Positions 10,567-22,136 of a stretch of 64,000 nt of DNA are shown in pieces. Source of the DNA: Tetracentron sinense (lineage: Eukaryota > Streptophyta > Magnoliopsida > Trochodendrales > Trochodendraceae); the NCBI GenBank assembly GCA_015143295.1, contig CM026562.1:17259442-17323441 (forward strand), in the 5' to 3' direction. Below the pieces are notes generated by a model. That model worked only from the letters and a program-made list of their open reading frames with translations. It searched no databases and was not told where the DNA came from. The position numbers and the translations under genes are program-made. Numbering within the stretch: the first letter of the stretch is position 1; each line of letters begins with the position of its first letter.

Positions 10567-11160
10567 CCTATTTCTGGATTTACATTGGTTGTATCCTTGA
10601 GCTACTAGTCTAGCTTTATTTTTAACAATATTTCCTTCATCATTTTTATTTCTAAAAATCCATTTAATACATATTATAGATTTGCTTTTAGGTCTAGGCA
10701 CTAAATTCCATACTTGATTTCTTTCAAATTGATTTAATTCTTCTTGAATAGCAATTCCCCAAGATTCATCATTAATTACTTCAAGAGCATTCTTAGGTTC
10801 AATTTGAGAGAGGAATGCAAGGTTATTACAAATGCTTCTTCTTGTTCTTACACCTTGTTCCATATTACCAAGAATTTGTTCTTTAGGATGACCTTTAATT
10901 AATCTCCATGCCTTAGGAAGATGAATTTCATTTTCTTCTTCATTTTCATCTAAGTTTTCAACTTCTAAGGTTTCATTATCATCATTATCTTGGTTTGCAT
11001 TATCTTCTTTGTTGATTTCTAAGTTTGCTATATTTTTAGATAGGTTATCCACTTTGTTAGTTTGATCATTATCTTCAATTCTTTTGGTTTTAAAAGGATT
11101 GGATTCATAAAAAATAACATGTATAGATTCTTCAACAATTAGGGAGGTTTTATTAAACAC
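10567..11160 (-). pseudogene. pol: Copia-B integrase-RT linker and first RT motifs
   Basis: This covers the linker after the integrase (a highly acidic Asn/Asp/Glu run around 11080-10930) and the beginning of copia RT: GVRTRR, QEELNQFERNQVWNLVPRP, KWIFRNK and [12 protein letters not shown]. The match stops there. The next codons before the Copia-A LTR do not give the expected EGIDYDETF, and the LTR begins at 10566. The catalytic RT part is therefore not in this window. The A+T-rich, Asn/Lys-rich codon use differs clearly from that of the gypsy elements. Confidence 0.75.
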
Positions 11161-12380
11161 CCTATAAGGTTTGTTATTTGTAGAGTAACCAAGAAAAATT
11201 TCTTTACTATATTTTGGTTCAACTTTCTTTAAGTTTGGTTTACTATTAAGAATAAAACATTTGCAACAAAATACTTTGAAGTAACCAATATTGGGTGATC
11301 TACCATTCTAAAGTTCATAAGGGGTTTATTTAATTTATTTATAATAACAACCCTATTAATCACATAGCAAGATGTATTAATTGCTTCAGCCCAAAAATAA
11401 TTTGAAAAATTATGTTCATTTAACATAGTTCTATCCATTTCTTGTAGTGATCTATTCTTTCTTTCAACTACTCCATTTTGTTGAAGAGTTTTAGGAGTGG
11501 AGAAATTATGGTTAAAACCATTTTCTTTATAAAAGGATTCAAGTTTCTTATTCTTGAATTCTTCACCTCTATCACTTCTTATAGAATTAATGGATTAGCC
11601 TTTTTCATTTTGTACTATTTTACAAAATTTTTCAAACAAAACATGCACTTCACTTTTATGAGATAGAAATAACACCCAAGTGAATCTAGAATAGTCATCT
11701 ACAATAACAAAAGCATAAATTTTTCCGGCTAAACTAGCAACATCATTTGGCCTAAACAAGTCCATATGCAAAAGTTCCAAAGTCCTAGAAGTTGATATTA
11801 CATGTTTCTTTTTGAAAGATGATTTTATTTGATTTCCTAGTTGGCAAGCATCACACACTTTGTCTTTAGAAAACTTTGTTTCTGGTAAACCTTTAACAAG
11901 ATCTTTTCTAGATAGTTTTGATAGTAAATCCATACTTGCATAGCCTAGCCTTTTATACCAAAGCCAACTAGTCTCATTAATAGCTGAAAAACATATTAGG
12001 TTTTGAGAGATTAGTTCATCAAAATCAATAGAATAAACATTTTCATATCTATGAGCTATGAACATGGTATTAATGTTATCTTTGTCTTTAATGATACAAA
12101 CATTTGATTTAAAAGATACATTTAGTCCTTTATCACACAATTGGCTAATACTAATCAGGTTATGCTTAAGACATTCAACAAATAAAATATTTTTAATAAA
12201 GATAGTAGATTTCTTACCAATATTACCTATACCGATGATCTTTCCTTTTGCGTTGTCCCCGAAAGTCACATGTCCTCCATTCTTTGGAGAGATTGAGATG
12301 AAAAGATCTTTGTTCCCTGACATGTGCCTTGAGCATCCACTATCCAAGAACCATCTTGTCTTGGAGGAGTTGGATTTCAA
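11161..12380 (-). pseudogene. pol: Copia-B protease and integrase
   Basis: The part 12380-11595 opens with the intact protease active site WFLDSGCSRHMSGNK and TFGDNAKG. It continues through LKHNLISISQLCDKG to the integrase zinc-binding region, CDACQLGNQ, and the catalytic HMDLF. The zinc-ligand His of RLGHA reads Tyr (RLGYA, a C-to-T change). The frame stops at 11595 and resumes with SDRGEEF, the second Asp. The catalytic Glu lies in QQNGVVERKN near 11465. The stretch after SCYVINRV is shifted, with 11229-11438 reading off-frame after NKLNK. Confidence 0.78.
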
Positions 12381-13526
12381 ATATACCTACAAGACACAAT
12401 TTAAGTAACTCTAACATATGTTCCTCCCGGTACCCACACAGTTTTGGTTGGAACCCAAACTGATTTTTGGATGGTCTTGGGAGGGCGAGATCCTTTAGGG
12501 ATCCAAACCATGTTTGGTCCTTTATGGATGGTCTTGGGAGAGTACGATTCTTTTGGGATCCAAATTTTTTTAATTGTTTTCTTTCTATTAAAAGTAAAAA
12601 ATGCATTAGAAGGTGGGTTTAATACATTGGTTGATTTTGAAAAGAAATTTTGATACTCCTTTTATTTTGCAAAAGGGTTGTATCCAAGACCGGCCTTTCC
12701 AAAGACACATCTTTGTTGGCCCAAAAGTCTTTCAAGATTCTTTTCTCCCGTAGACAAAGTGTGAGCAATTTTAGTCACATTTTTGACTTTAGCTCTAAGC
12801 TCTTCACACTCACAAGATAGTCCTTGGGGTGAATTTTGAAAGTCTTTTAATTTTTCATTTAAAACATTATTTTCTTTCACAAGGATGATCTTTTCATTTT
12901 GCAAATCATCTTTTTCTTTTAGTAAAAATTCATTTGAGTTTGAAAGAGAAATATTGACCTTCTTAAGTTGTTTGTTCTTTGAACCTAATTTTAGAAATTC
13001 AATGTATAGTTCATCAAATGCTTCTTTAATTTCTTCATAAGATAGAGATTCATTATGGTGAAGAATTTACCTCTTCATTTTCAAAAGCCATTAGGCAAAG
13101 GTTGGCGACTTCTTCCTCACTTGAGTTATCATCTGACCCACTTCCTTCGGAGTCATCCCAAGTTGCCTTCATTGCATTTTTCTTGAATCTTTGGCCTGTC
13201 TTTAGTTGAGGACGCTTGGTCTTCATGTGTCCCGGCTTCTTACATTAATAGCAAATGACTTGCTCTTTCTTGCTTGATTTTCCCTTAGACATTTCTTTAG
13301 AGAATTATTTTTTATAGGGCCTCTTCTTGAAGTTCTTCTTGTGTTTCAAGAACTTCTTGAACTTCCTTGCCATTAGAGCAATGTCATCATCTTCATGACT
13401 CTCTTCCTCCTCAATTTCTTAAGTAGTCTTCAAGGCAAGTCCCTTCTTTGCTTTTGGTTCATATTCTTGATCTTTCATTATGACCTTATGTGTCATTAGA
13501 GATCCAAGAAGTTCATCCATTGAAAG
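12381..13526 (-). pseudogene. gag: Copia-B gag C-terminal part
   Basis: The frame is broken, but the order is clear. From right to left: the end of the UBN2-type core (MDELLGSLMTHK, beside the Tat-1 junction), a Lys-rich run, a CCHC knuckle near 13250-13215 in which the second Cys is preceded by a TAA stop and the last Cys reads Arg, the WDDSEGSGSDD acidic tail, and a coiled coil (about 13060-12660, including 12904-12662). A Trp/Pro-rich tail leads into the protease. This parallels Copia-A gag and supports the Sirevirus-like assignment. Confidence 0.7.
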
Positions 13527-13850
13527 TGTAAGCACCCGATTTTTACACCCCATCTTAATTGTAGTTAAAGCCCATTTTAAACTATGGTTATCCCCTCACC
13601 TCAACCCCAGTCCCTTAAACCTAGGTAAGCCTCTAGTCAAACCCTAGAAAACCCTAGAACCAAAACTACAGGTGAACCCTAGTAAATCCTAGGAATCAAA
13701 ACCGTGTCCTAAACCCTCACCTTAGTTAAACCCTACCCTTAGGACCAAACCCTCAGGACCATTAAGGCCCAAAAGCACTAAAGCCCAAGTCCCATAACCC
13801 GTATGTGCAGGCCCCGGCCCAGGCCCAATTTAAATAGATATCAGAATGTT

Positions 13851-14076
13851 GGTAGTCGATCTACCGACATTTATTTTTTGCCTTGTTTCGGAATGTCGGT
13901 ATATCTTCTACCGACATCTTCAAGTCCCGAGTTGCAGGCCTGCATACACCCCTGCACACTCTACCTCCACCTTGAACTCTCACTTCTCACCTCTTAGTCG
14001 ACCTCCCCTTGGTCCAACCACCTCCTCTCCCTTCTTCCTAATCCCACCTAGGTCCTTTGGTCCCTTCCCTATAAAA
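13851..14076 (+). promoter_or_regulatory. Tat-1 U3: TGTCGGTA/TACCGACA palindromes and TATA box
   Basis: GGTAGTCGATCTACC (13851-13865) and a hairpin with ATGTCGGTA and TACCGACAT arms (13893-13917) lie upstream of a TATAAAA box at 14070-14076. The right LTR has the same set at about 32840-32905. Further related inverted repeats lie downstream in the LTR. Confidence 0.65.
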
Positions 14077-14574
14077 CCCAAGCTCACCTTCATAGTTACG
14101 GGCTGCGCTTTTTTTAGAGAAGAACCCCTGTTGCAAAACCGAAATCCTCACCCTCTTCAAACCCTTGGTTCGGTTCTAGGCTTCCTCTAGACCTGTCTCT
14201 CCCCTCCCTTGCTCGTGTAGCGCCACCAGGACACACCACCACCGTGCACAGGCCGACCCTCTGTTTGGCAAAAAACAGAGTGCTAGGTAGGGACACTCCC
14301 TATCCATTTCTTTATTGTTCTCTCTCTTGTGAGCCCCTGGTCAATTCTAGGGGAGTTATTTATTTTTGTTTTGATTGTTTAGCATGTAAATAAGCCCACA
14401 CAGGGTGTTCACCCATCTAAACCATAGGTGTGGTGAACCCCTTTGGGTATGGCAACTCCGGAGCACCCAAAGCCATCACAAGACCTTCTAGGGGTCCCTC
14501 ACATCATGAGGGAACCCCTGGTAATCTCTGTGCACAGCCCCCATGGGCATGATCTCGGTTTTCAGAAAAACCTA

Positions 14575-14603
14575 GAATGGCGGTACTCTTAGTACCGCCA
14601 TTC
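14575..14603. repeat. Perfect 13-bp-arm hairpin in Tat-1 LTR
   Basis: The arms GAATGGCGGTACT and AGTACCGCCATTC are exact complements around a 3-base CTT loop. The corresponding site in the 3' LTR (about 33564-33592) has lost perfect symmetry. It belongs to a cluster that also includes GGTAATCCAGTTACC-type repeats at 14922-14947. Confidence 0.8.
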
Positions 14604-15942
14604 ATAAAAAAAGCCTATTTTCCCTTTTATCGGTGATCCCTCTGCCGACACCCTATTTCTGACCCTTTTCTAGAATGTCAGTAATACCTCTACCCATATT
14701 CTATTTCTCGCCTGTTTTGCTATTGTCAGTAATACCTCTACCGCCAATACACTGTTATCTGTGCTGCACCTTTGTGACCTTGTGGGGCCCACTCCAGGCA
14801 TCCCCTGGGGCCCACACAGAGCTTGATCTCTACCCAGGAGTCCCCCCTACCCTCTCATCACCTTGGTTCACCCCGGGTTACACCTTAACCCTAGTTAACA
14901 GTGGTAAAAACACTGTATACATGTTGGTAATCCAGTTACCGACATTATCTTTATTTTTGTTCTAGGCTTTTGCAGGGGCCCAGACCTGGTAGGAGACCAC
15001 TTTAGGCCCTGCCTAGCCCCCTGGGCCTGCCATGGACTATACCAGACCCTTAACCGTGGTTAAATCCATCTCCAGTTAACATTTAACCTCGGTTAAGCAC
15101 CCCTTGACCCCACAAACGTTTGGAAAATTAAACATAAATTCCTTAAAATTTAATTGGACCATAATCCTGACTTTGGCCCTCTCCCTAACCCTGGTTAGCA
15201 ACACTAATTACAGTTAGACCCCCTTAATCGCTGTTAGCAACCCTAACCGTAGTTAAACTTCGGTTTACGGCTTACCGAGCCTAAAAACCAAGTCTACCGG
15301 ACTTACCTCGGCTTATCGGGCCTCGCCTTAACCTATTGGGTTACAACTCACTCAGCCTTTACTGTGGTTGGCAACCTTAACTGTAGTTAGTTCGGCCTAA
15401 TCCCGGTTAGCAACTCTAACCCGGGCCGGACTCCTTCCTAGTCTACCGGACTACTCCCTAAGCCTACCGGGCTTACATACCTTGCACTTGACCCTCCTCG
15501 GTCAACCCACCCTAGTCTACCAGACTAGTCCATGTTAGCCACCCTTGGTGCACACACACACGCTCCTAGCCTCGGCACAGGCTCACTTGCCAGAACTATG
15601 CTCGGTCTGATCTCACCCTGTGAGTACGTAGGCAGCCTAACAAGGGCCCGACCCTAGTTAGCTTTTCTTTTCTTGGATTAGTGTTCACTAAAATGCTTCG
15701 GCATTCTAAACAAGATTAACTTTAATTGACTTAAACCCGGGAAGTACGGAACCATTGTAAAATGGAAGCCTCGGGGTGCCAAACACCTTCCCCGGACTTA
15801 ACCGAACCCCTTACCCTGATCTCTCTCGTGGACCAAGACCTTATCCAAAACTCGGGGGATTTATCCCTTCTGAATGAATAGGTGGCGACTCTCGAAACCC
15901 CATGAGACCAAATCAGGGAGTGAATTCCCGCGCTCACAGGTC

Positions 15943-15960
15943 TGGCGACTCTGCTGGGGA
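15943..15960 (+). other. Tat-1 primer binding site (Arg-tRNA)
   Basis: TGGCGACTCTGCTGGGGA follows the 5' LTR. It is complementary to the 3' end of a plant arginine tRNA (ending ...CCCCAGCGGAGTCG-CCA, from memory) with one mismatch. Arg-tRNA priming fits the Tat/Ogre lineage. Confidence 0.7.
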
Positions 15961-16175
15961 ATGTCGAGTTCTACCAAGAACCTGGGTTTAAGCCAACTAA
16001 ACCTTAATCTTGCTTAAAATGCCTGATTGTTTAACTAAACAACTAATCATTTTAAATCTCTTGGTTAATTGTGTACTGTGCATCCATACATGTCATAATA
16101 GCGTAATTATCTCATTCAACCCAGTAGACAGGCTTATTATGTTAATGGCTGCTGGATGATCATCCTCAGTGTCAG
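15961..16175 (+). other. Tat-1 leader, first part
   Basis: Untranslated leader between the PBS and the Tekay-1 insertion. No gene is seen. It ends with the target site GTCAG (16171-16175) and continues at 26162. Confidence 0.7.
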
Positions 16176-16436
16176 TGTCGTGACCCAAAACCCACCCTAG
16201 GTGTTAGAGTGAATCTTGGACGACTCAACATGACTTGCATAACTTGCTTGACAAAAATAACTTGCAAAAGACCTGGAGCATATAAACAGCGGAAGACTAA
16301 TCAAACCTCTATGTATATACATGATCCAAGTTTGTACAAAAAGATACGCAAAAGAAAGTGCGGACAGGCCCACCAAAATACATGATTACATCTCTCTCAA
16401 CTCACCCACAGCTATCCACTCAGAATCTACCACAAC

Positions 16437-16556
16437 CTAATAGTAACCCTCACCCTGAGGTTCCTCCATACGCTCCTCAATGTACTCCTCCTCCACCCAT
16501 GGGCCAGGAGCACAGACATCGAATGGAGCAGCAGCTCCCTCAGAACTAGCATACAT
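16437..16556 (-). CDS. LTR micro-ORF (PWVEEEY family), Tekay-1 3' LTR copy
   Basis: This frame of 39 codons plus TAG reads MYASSEGAAAPFDVCAPG, then PWVEEEYIEE, and ends GEGYY. The ATG lies 10 nt after a CTGAG/CTCAG stem-loop (16585-16567 on this strand). The same peptide is in the other LTR (24146-24027), in LTR H, and in diverged form in Tekay-2, G and J. It is very acidic and has no signal or membrane segment. Its function is unknown. It might be translated from the retroelement leader RNA, or be the second exon of a spliced product. Confidence 0.45.
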   Translation of the reverse strand: MYASSEGAAAPFDVCAPGPWVEEEYIEERMEEPQGEGYY

Positions 16557-17967
16557 AAACGTACGGCTGAGCATGAAATACTCAGCGTGTACCAAATACT
16601 AACCAACAATCATAGCAAACAATGACTATATGGAAAGCAGGAAGCAGTTCACAGATATAAAGTAGGAACAATTCATATCATCACACGATAGTAAAGCAGT
16701 TGATAATCATGCTTGCATTTCGTAAAAGCCGATAAAATCCTTGAAAAATATCGTGCATTTGACTTGACTTAAAACATCATTTTCGTGCCTAAAAACTTGT
16801 CTTGTCATGTGTCTTGTTTTGTCGTGTCGTGTCATGTCATGCGTGTCATGCTTGTATCATGCGTGTACCATGCTTGTCATTCGTGCTTGCTTGAGAGTTC
16901 AACATGTTCATGTACTTGTGAGATGCGCTTGTGAGATGCCTTGAGAGGGAAGGGAGGCACTTCTTTCGTGATATGCCTTGAGAGTGAAGGGAGACCCTTC
17001 TTTAATGCAATGCACTTGTGAGTGAGGGGAGACCCCTCATGGAAGGGAGGGAAGTGTAAACTCCCTCCTAAGAAATGCTTGTTCTTGTCATCTTGTCAAA
17101 AGCGAGGTAAAACATATCGTAAGATATGTCCCACCCCTAACATCCTTACTCTTGCAAAACTGTAGGTAAAACATGTCATGCATGCCGTGCTCGTGGAATC
17201 GTGTGCATACTTTCATTTGAAATTAAATATGACAATTTGGGGATTTCACAATACATAGAACATTCCAATTTGAGCAAGTAATCATTCATTCAAATTTTAG
17301 GGAAAGCAAGTAAGCACACTATCATAAGCCCTAGCAATTCCATAAACATTTAAACATGCATTTTCCACTACAAATCGTCATTTTCTCCATTGAGGCATTT
17401 CATCAAACACATGGTATGTGTATTTTGGTTAACACCTAAATCTTTCATTTTATCATACATAAATCATTCTTCATTCAATCCACATCATGTATGTTCATTA
17501 TTGAGGTGAAATGCCCTCCCTATTTCATTCATTACAACAAACACACGGCATCCAATCGCCCATTCACATCTACACCACCATCCATTCATCCCTATATTAT
17601 CTTATTTATAAATTTAGGGAAAACATAAAATAAGGAGAAAATAGAGATAATCGATGAACTAGAAGGGTAGTATAGGGTACCGACCTTGATTTGGGTTGAA
17701 GAATAACCTTGGTGTGTAGTTCCAACTTGAGGAAGAATCCCTCTTTGAGTTTGAGGAATTCTAGTTGCTTGAGGAAGGTCCTTTGCTTGAAAATCTTCAA
17801 GATGAGCTTCCCTTGATCTCCAATCCTAGCCTTCTCTGAAGGATTTCCCCAAAATCCTCTCTTCCCTTTTCTCCCATTTTCTCTCCTTTAGGTTAGGAAT
17901 GCCCCAAAATGAGGATCCCTAACAAGAAAAGGGTTTAAGACCTTCAAATCCAGAATCTGCTACTGCA

Positions 17968-18232
17968 TGCGATCGATCGCACACTTATCTGCGATCGATC
18001 GCAGGTCCTTGCGATCAATCGCACCTAGATGCGATCTATCGCAAATGAACCCGAACATTTCTGGTCTGATTTCCCCTGCATGCGATCGATCGCACACTCT
18101 TGCGATCGATCGCAGATCCCTGCGATCTATCGCACCTGGGGATCCATCTATTGCATATGACCCCGAGAGTTTGGGACCCATTTCACCTACATACGATCGA
18201 TGGCACCTGACTTGCGATCGATCGCACCCTCC
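17968..18232. promoter_or_regulatory. Tekay-1 3' LTR palindrome array (GCGATCGATCGC)
   Basis: About ten copies or near copies of GCGATCGATCGC, spaced 20-40 bp apart, starting at 17969. Diverged units (GCGATCTATCGC, GCGATCAATCGC) keep the outer arms. The array lies about 350 bp inside the LTR start on the minus strand, where U3 regulatory sequence is expected. Apparent ORFs on both strands through it (RSIDR/RSIAR repeats) are by-products of the palindrome. Confidence 0.75.
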
Positions 18233-18588
18233 AGATTTTGTTGCTTTCTTCCATTTTTCCACAATTTTGTAATTCGGCCATAACTTTCAACTCGTTTGTC
18301 CGATTTTGACGATTCAACTTGCGTTGGATTCGTCTTTCAAAAAGGAACATTCTTGGTGTGTCAGAAGTTCTAATTTATAATTTATTAATTGACTAAATCA
18401 CCCCTAAAGTCGACTGGTCCGTAAATGAGATTCAGCAACTCGGGTCTTCAATAGATCCGGCTTAGGAATACTACTTTTTAACACTTAGAGTTCTTTAATT
18501 TTCTCATTTCATAGTAATAGGAAGATTACAGAGGCATAATGCCTTTGCTCGGTTTCCAATACATGACAAAAAGTTTCAGGGCTCTACA

Positions 18589-18601
18589 TCCTCCCCCCTT
18601 T
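18589..18601 (-). other. Tekay-1 polypurine tract
   Basis: On the minus strand AAAGGGGGGAGGA directly precedes the 3' LTR. This is the expected plus-strand primer site and fixes the orientation of the element. Confidence 0.85.
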
Positions 18602-18664
18602 ACAAAATTTGGACGGGACAAGCATTACAAAACCAAAACAAAATCACAAGCCATATACACAAAC

Positions 18665-21600
18665 CTATTCGAACAACTCGGGATACTTTGCTTTGAACTC
18701 GGCTTCACACTCCCATGTAGCTTCTTCTCGAGCATGGTGCTACCATTGCACAAGAACCAAAGGAATAACCTTGTTGCGAAGCACTTGATCTCTTCGATCC
18801 AAAATTTGAACCGGCTTTTCAACCAACGTGAGATCTTCTCGAATTTCCATCAGTTCCAATTCTAGTACATGCGAAGGGTCCGCAATGTACTTCCGAAGCA
18901 TAGATACATGGAAAACGTTGTGAACCGCGGCCATGTGAGGTGGAAGAGCTACTCTGTAAGCTACTTCACCAACTCGCGTGATAATCTCAAAGGGCCCAAC
19001 ACACCGAGGACTAAGCTTGCCTCTCTTGCCAAATCTCATGATCCCCTTGCTAGGAGATACCTTCACAAAGACTTGATCCCCTACTTGGAATTCCAAGTCC
19101 CTACGGCGAGTGTCAGCATAGCTTTTCTGATGATCTTGGGAGGTTTTCAACCGATCCCGGATGATCTTAACTATATTCGCGGTTTGCTCGATCAACTCTG
19201 GACCAAGTACTTTTCTTTCTCCTACCTCATCCCAGTAGAGAGGAGACCTGCAACTTCACCCATACAAAGCCTCAAATGGAGCCATTTGGATACTCGCTTG
19301 ATAGCTATTCTTGTAGGCGAACTCTACCAAAGGCAAGTGCTCTTCCCAACTGCCTTTGAAATCCAGCATACAAGCTCAAAGCATATCTTCGATAACTTGG
19401 TTCACTCTCTCGGTTTGTCCATCCGTTTGTGGATGAAAAGTGGTGCTGAAATCAAGTCAGGAGCCCATAGCTTCCTGAAAGCTTTTCCAGAATCTGGATG
19501 TAAATCTCGTATCCCGATCCGACACAATACTGACTGGCACTCCATGTAACCTAACCACTTCCTTGATGTATAGCGCGGCCAACTGGCTAGAGTTGCAAGT
19601 AGTTCGGTAGGGTAGGAAATGAGCGAACTTTGTCAAACGATCCACTACTACCCATATCGCATCTGAGCCCCTTGCCGTCTTTGGCAAGCCAACTATAAAA
19701 TCTATGGATATGTTCTCCCATTTCAACTCGGGAATAGGGAGAGACTGTAATAGACCTGCCGGTCACATGTGTTCTGCCTTCACCTGTTGGCACACCAAGC
19801 ACCATGCCACATACTCCGTAACATCCCTCTTTATATTCCGCCACCAAAAGTGACTATTAAGATTCTGGTACATCTTTGTACCCCCAGGATGAATTATGTA
19901 CTTCGAACGATGTGCTTCATCCATGATCTCTCGTCGAAGATCTGCATTGGCCGGAACACACAGCGTTCCTTTAAACGTAATAGCACCTCGACTAGTGAGA
20001 GAAAAGTCTTCACTACCCTTGGCAACTTCCTTGTCCCGATAAGCCAACAATTCAGCATCCGTGGATTGGTATTCTTGGATCAAATCTATAATGTATGGCC
20101 GAACTGTGACATTTGCCAAAACAGGACCGCAGATAGTATCATTCACACTGATGTCCAGATTAGCCAAGTCTTCCGATAACTTCCATTCTTGCACCAACAT
20201 GTGTGCTAATAAACCTGAAGGTCTTCTACTCAAAGCGTCTGCTACCATGTTTGCTTTGCCTGAGTGGTATTGGATGGTGCATTCATAGTCTTTCAAAAAT
20301 TCCATCCAACGTCGTTGCCTTAGATTTAGCTCTTTTTGGGAAAAGAGATACTTGAGGCTCTTGTGATCTGTATACACATAGAATTCTACCCCGTAAAGGT
20401 AGTGTCGTCAAATCTAGAGTGCAAACACGACTGCGGCAAGCTCCAAGTCATGCGTGGGATAATTCTTTTCATGCTCTTTCAATTGCCTCGATGCATAGAC
20501 AATGACTTTCTTGTGTTACATGAGCACACATCTAAGTCCAACATGCGAGGCATCACTGTACACCTCATAACCACCATGTCTGGATGGCACTGTAAGGACA
20601 GGAGCTGTGGTAAGTCTCTTCTTTAGTTCCGTGAAACTGATCTCGCACTTGTCACTCCATACAAACTTTGCGTTTTTCCTTGTCAGGTAAGTGAGCGGTG
20701 CCGCAAGGCTGGAGAAACCCTCTACGAATCTCCTGTAGTAGCTTGCCAACCTAAGGAAACTGTGTATCTCTGTGACACTATTGGGCCTCACCTAACTCAT
20801 GACTACCTCTATCTTCTTTGGATCTACCAAAATGCCTTCCGCGGATACAACGTGGCCTAGGAATGCCACCTCTTCCAACCAAAACTCACACTTGCTAAGT
20901 TTGGCGTACAGCTTGTGTTCTCTCAACATTTCCAAAGCATGGCGAAGGTCTCACACAAGATCTTCCCGTGTATGAGAATATATCAGTATGTCATCGATAA
21001 ACACGATCACGCATCGATCTAGGTATGGCCGGAACACCCGATTCATCAAATCCATAAAGGCTGCCAGGGCGTTCGTGAGACCAAAAGGCATCACCAAGAA
21101 CTCATAGTGTCCGTATCGAGTCTTGAAAGCAGTTTTGGGCACATCCTTGGCCTTAATCTTCAATTGGCGATAACCCGACCAAAGATCGATCTTTGAGAAA
21201 AATCTTGCTCCTTTCAACTGATCGAACAAGTTGTCAATCCTAGGCAATGGATACCTATTCTTTATAGTGACTTTGTTCAACTGTCTGTAATTGACGCACA
21301 TACGCATTGAGCAATCCTTCTTCTTGACAAATAAAACTGGGGCACCCCACGGTGAGACACTTGGTCGAATGAAACCAAGGCCTTGCAATTCCTCCAACTG
21401 AGTCTTCAACTCTTTGAGTTCAATCGGGGTCATTCTATACGGAGCCCGAAAGATGGGAGCTGTGCCTGGCGCAAGCTTGATCACAAACTCAATCTCCCTG
21501 TCTGGAGGTAATCCTGGCAAATCCTCTGGAAACACATCCACGAATTCACTAACGACTGGAATAGTCGAAGAGTCCTTTGCCTCGGGGTTCACTAGGCTCA

Positions 21601-21990
21601 ACGCCGCAAAATGGGCAATATATGTACTTTTCAACCCTCGAAAGTGAAATGGCTTACCTTCCACGGGCCAGAAGAGTACCATCTTTTCAAAACAAGCCAC
21701 ATGCCCATGATGTGTTGCTAACCAATCTATTCCCAAGATGACATCGAAGTCTTGAAATCCGAGGATGATTAGATCAACCGCCAACTCGTGGCTCCCCACT
21801 TGAACCACACTATTTCTATACACTTTATCCGCCAATACTGTCTTGCCAAGAGGAGTCAAAATGGCTAACTCCGGTTCTAGCTGACTAAGCTCCACGAAAA
21901 AGCCTTTTGAGAAGCTCGGCGAGACAAACGAATGAGTAGACCTGGTATCAATCAACACTCGAGCTAAACATTCACTGACTAGTAAGGTTC
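18665..21990 (-). pseudogene. pol: Tekay-1 protease, RT, RNase H, integrase and chromodomain-like tail
   Basis: Protease: the active site reads DTR where DTG is expected ([12 protein letters not shown]), a likely inactivating Gly-to-Arg change. [47 protein letters not shown] and the catalytic FIDDILIYS (about 20990). RNase [21 protein letters not shown] and ADALSRRP. Integrase: HHCC zinc region ([11 protein letters not shown]), [17 protein letters not shown] and the [11 protein letters not shown] core. The C-terminal region has EFQVGDQVFVK, LSPRCVGPFEI and the chromodomain-like VLVQW...KYPELFE end. Stops near 20951, 20795, 20519, 20378, 19763 and 19457, among others, break it into pieces in mostly one frame. 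Confidence 0.88.
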
Positions 21991-22136
21991 TTGAAATTTT
22001 AACTAGCTAAGTCAATCCATACATCAATCATCATACTTATAGATAGATAGAGATATATATATAGCACACCACATACGTACACAAGGAATAATGCACAACA
22101 TGAATCGCGGGTAAAAGAATAACTCTAAACTCGTAC
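21991..22136 (-). other. Probable gag-pol intron of Tekay-1 (acceptor mutated)
   Basis: The donor reads G|GTACGA at 22137/22136, matching the donor of the Tekay-2 intron (G|GTACGC). The coding homology resumes at 21990 ([13 protein letters not shown]), where the preceding bases read CAA instead of CAG. The acceptor therefore seems to have lost its AG by a G-to-A change. The codon before the donor is TAA where Tekay-2 has CAA. Confidence 0.55.

Larger units (their letters stand above)
13527..15938 (+). repeat. Tat-1 5' LTR
   Basis: The LTR is 2412 bp and starts TGTAAGCACC. It is closely similar to the 3' LTR, with small indels; the 3' LTR is 69 bp longer. It is C-rich and contains many copies of CCTAACC(G/A)(T/C)GGTTA-like motifs (15020-15420), which are themselves imperfect inverted repeats. 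Frames of 60-130 codons inside it are not conserved between the two LTRs and look fortuitous. Confidence 0.9.
16176..18588 (-). repeat. Tekay-1 3' LTR
   Basis: On the minus strand it runs from TGTAGAGCCCTGAAACTTTT (18588) to ...GGGTCACGACA (16176), 2413 bp. It is nearly identical to the 5' LTR apart from scattered substitutions and short indels. It contains the GCGATCGATCGC array, GAAGGGTCTCCCTTC-type hairpins (about 16920-17060) and the micro-ORF. Confidence 0.92.

Noticed and set aside
13846-14190. ORFs in the Tat-1 LTRs (also 14675-14965, 32779-32985, 33659-34060)
   Set aside because: They are not kept in frame between the two LTRs and run through palindromes and C-rich repeats. No start context or domain supports them.
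17960-18272. Overlapping ORFs of about 100 codons on both strands with RSIDR/RSIAR repeats
   Set aside because: They are translations of the GCGATCGATCGC palindrome array, which reads alike on both strands. Similar frames in the other copy (25597-25783) have different ends, so no protein is supported.
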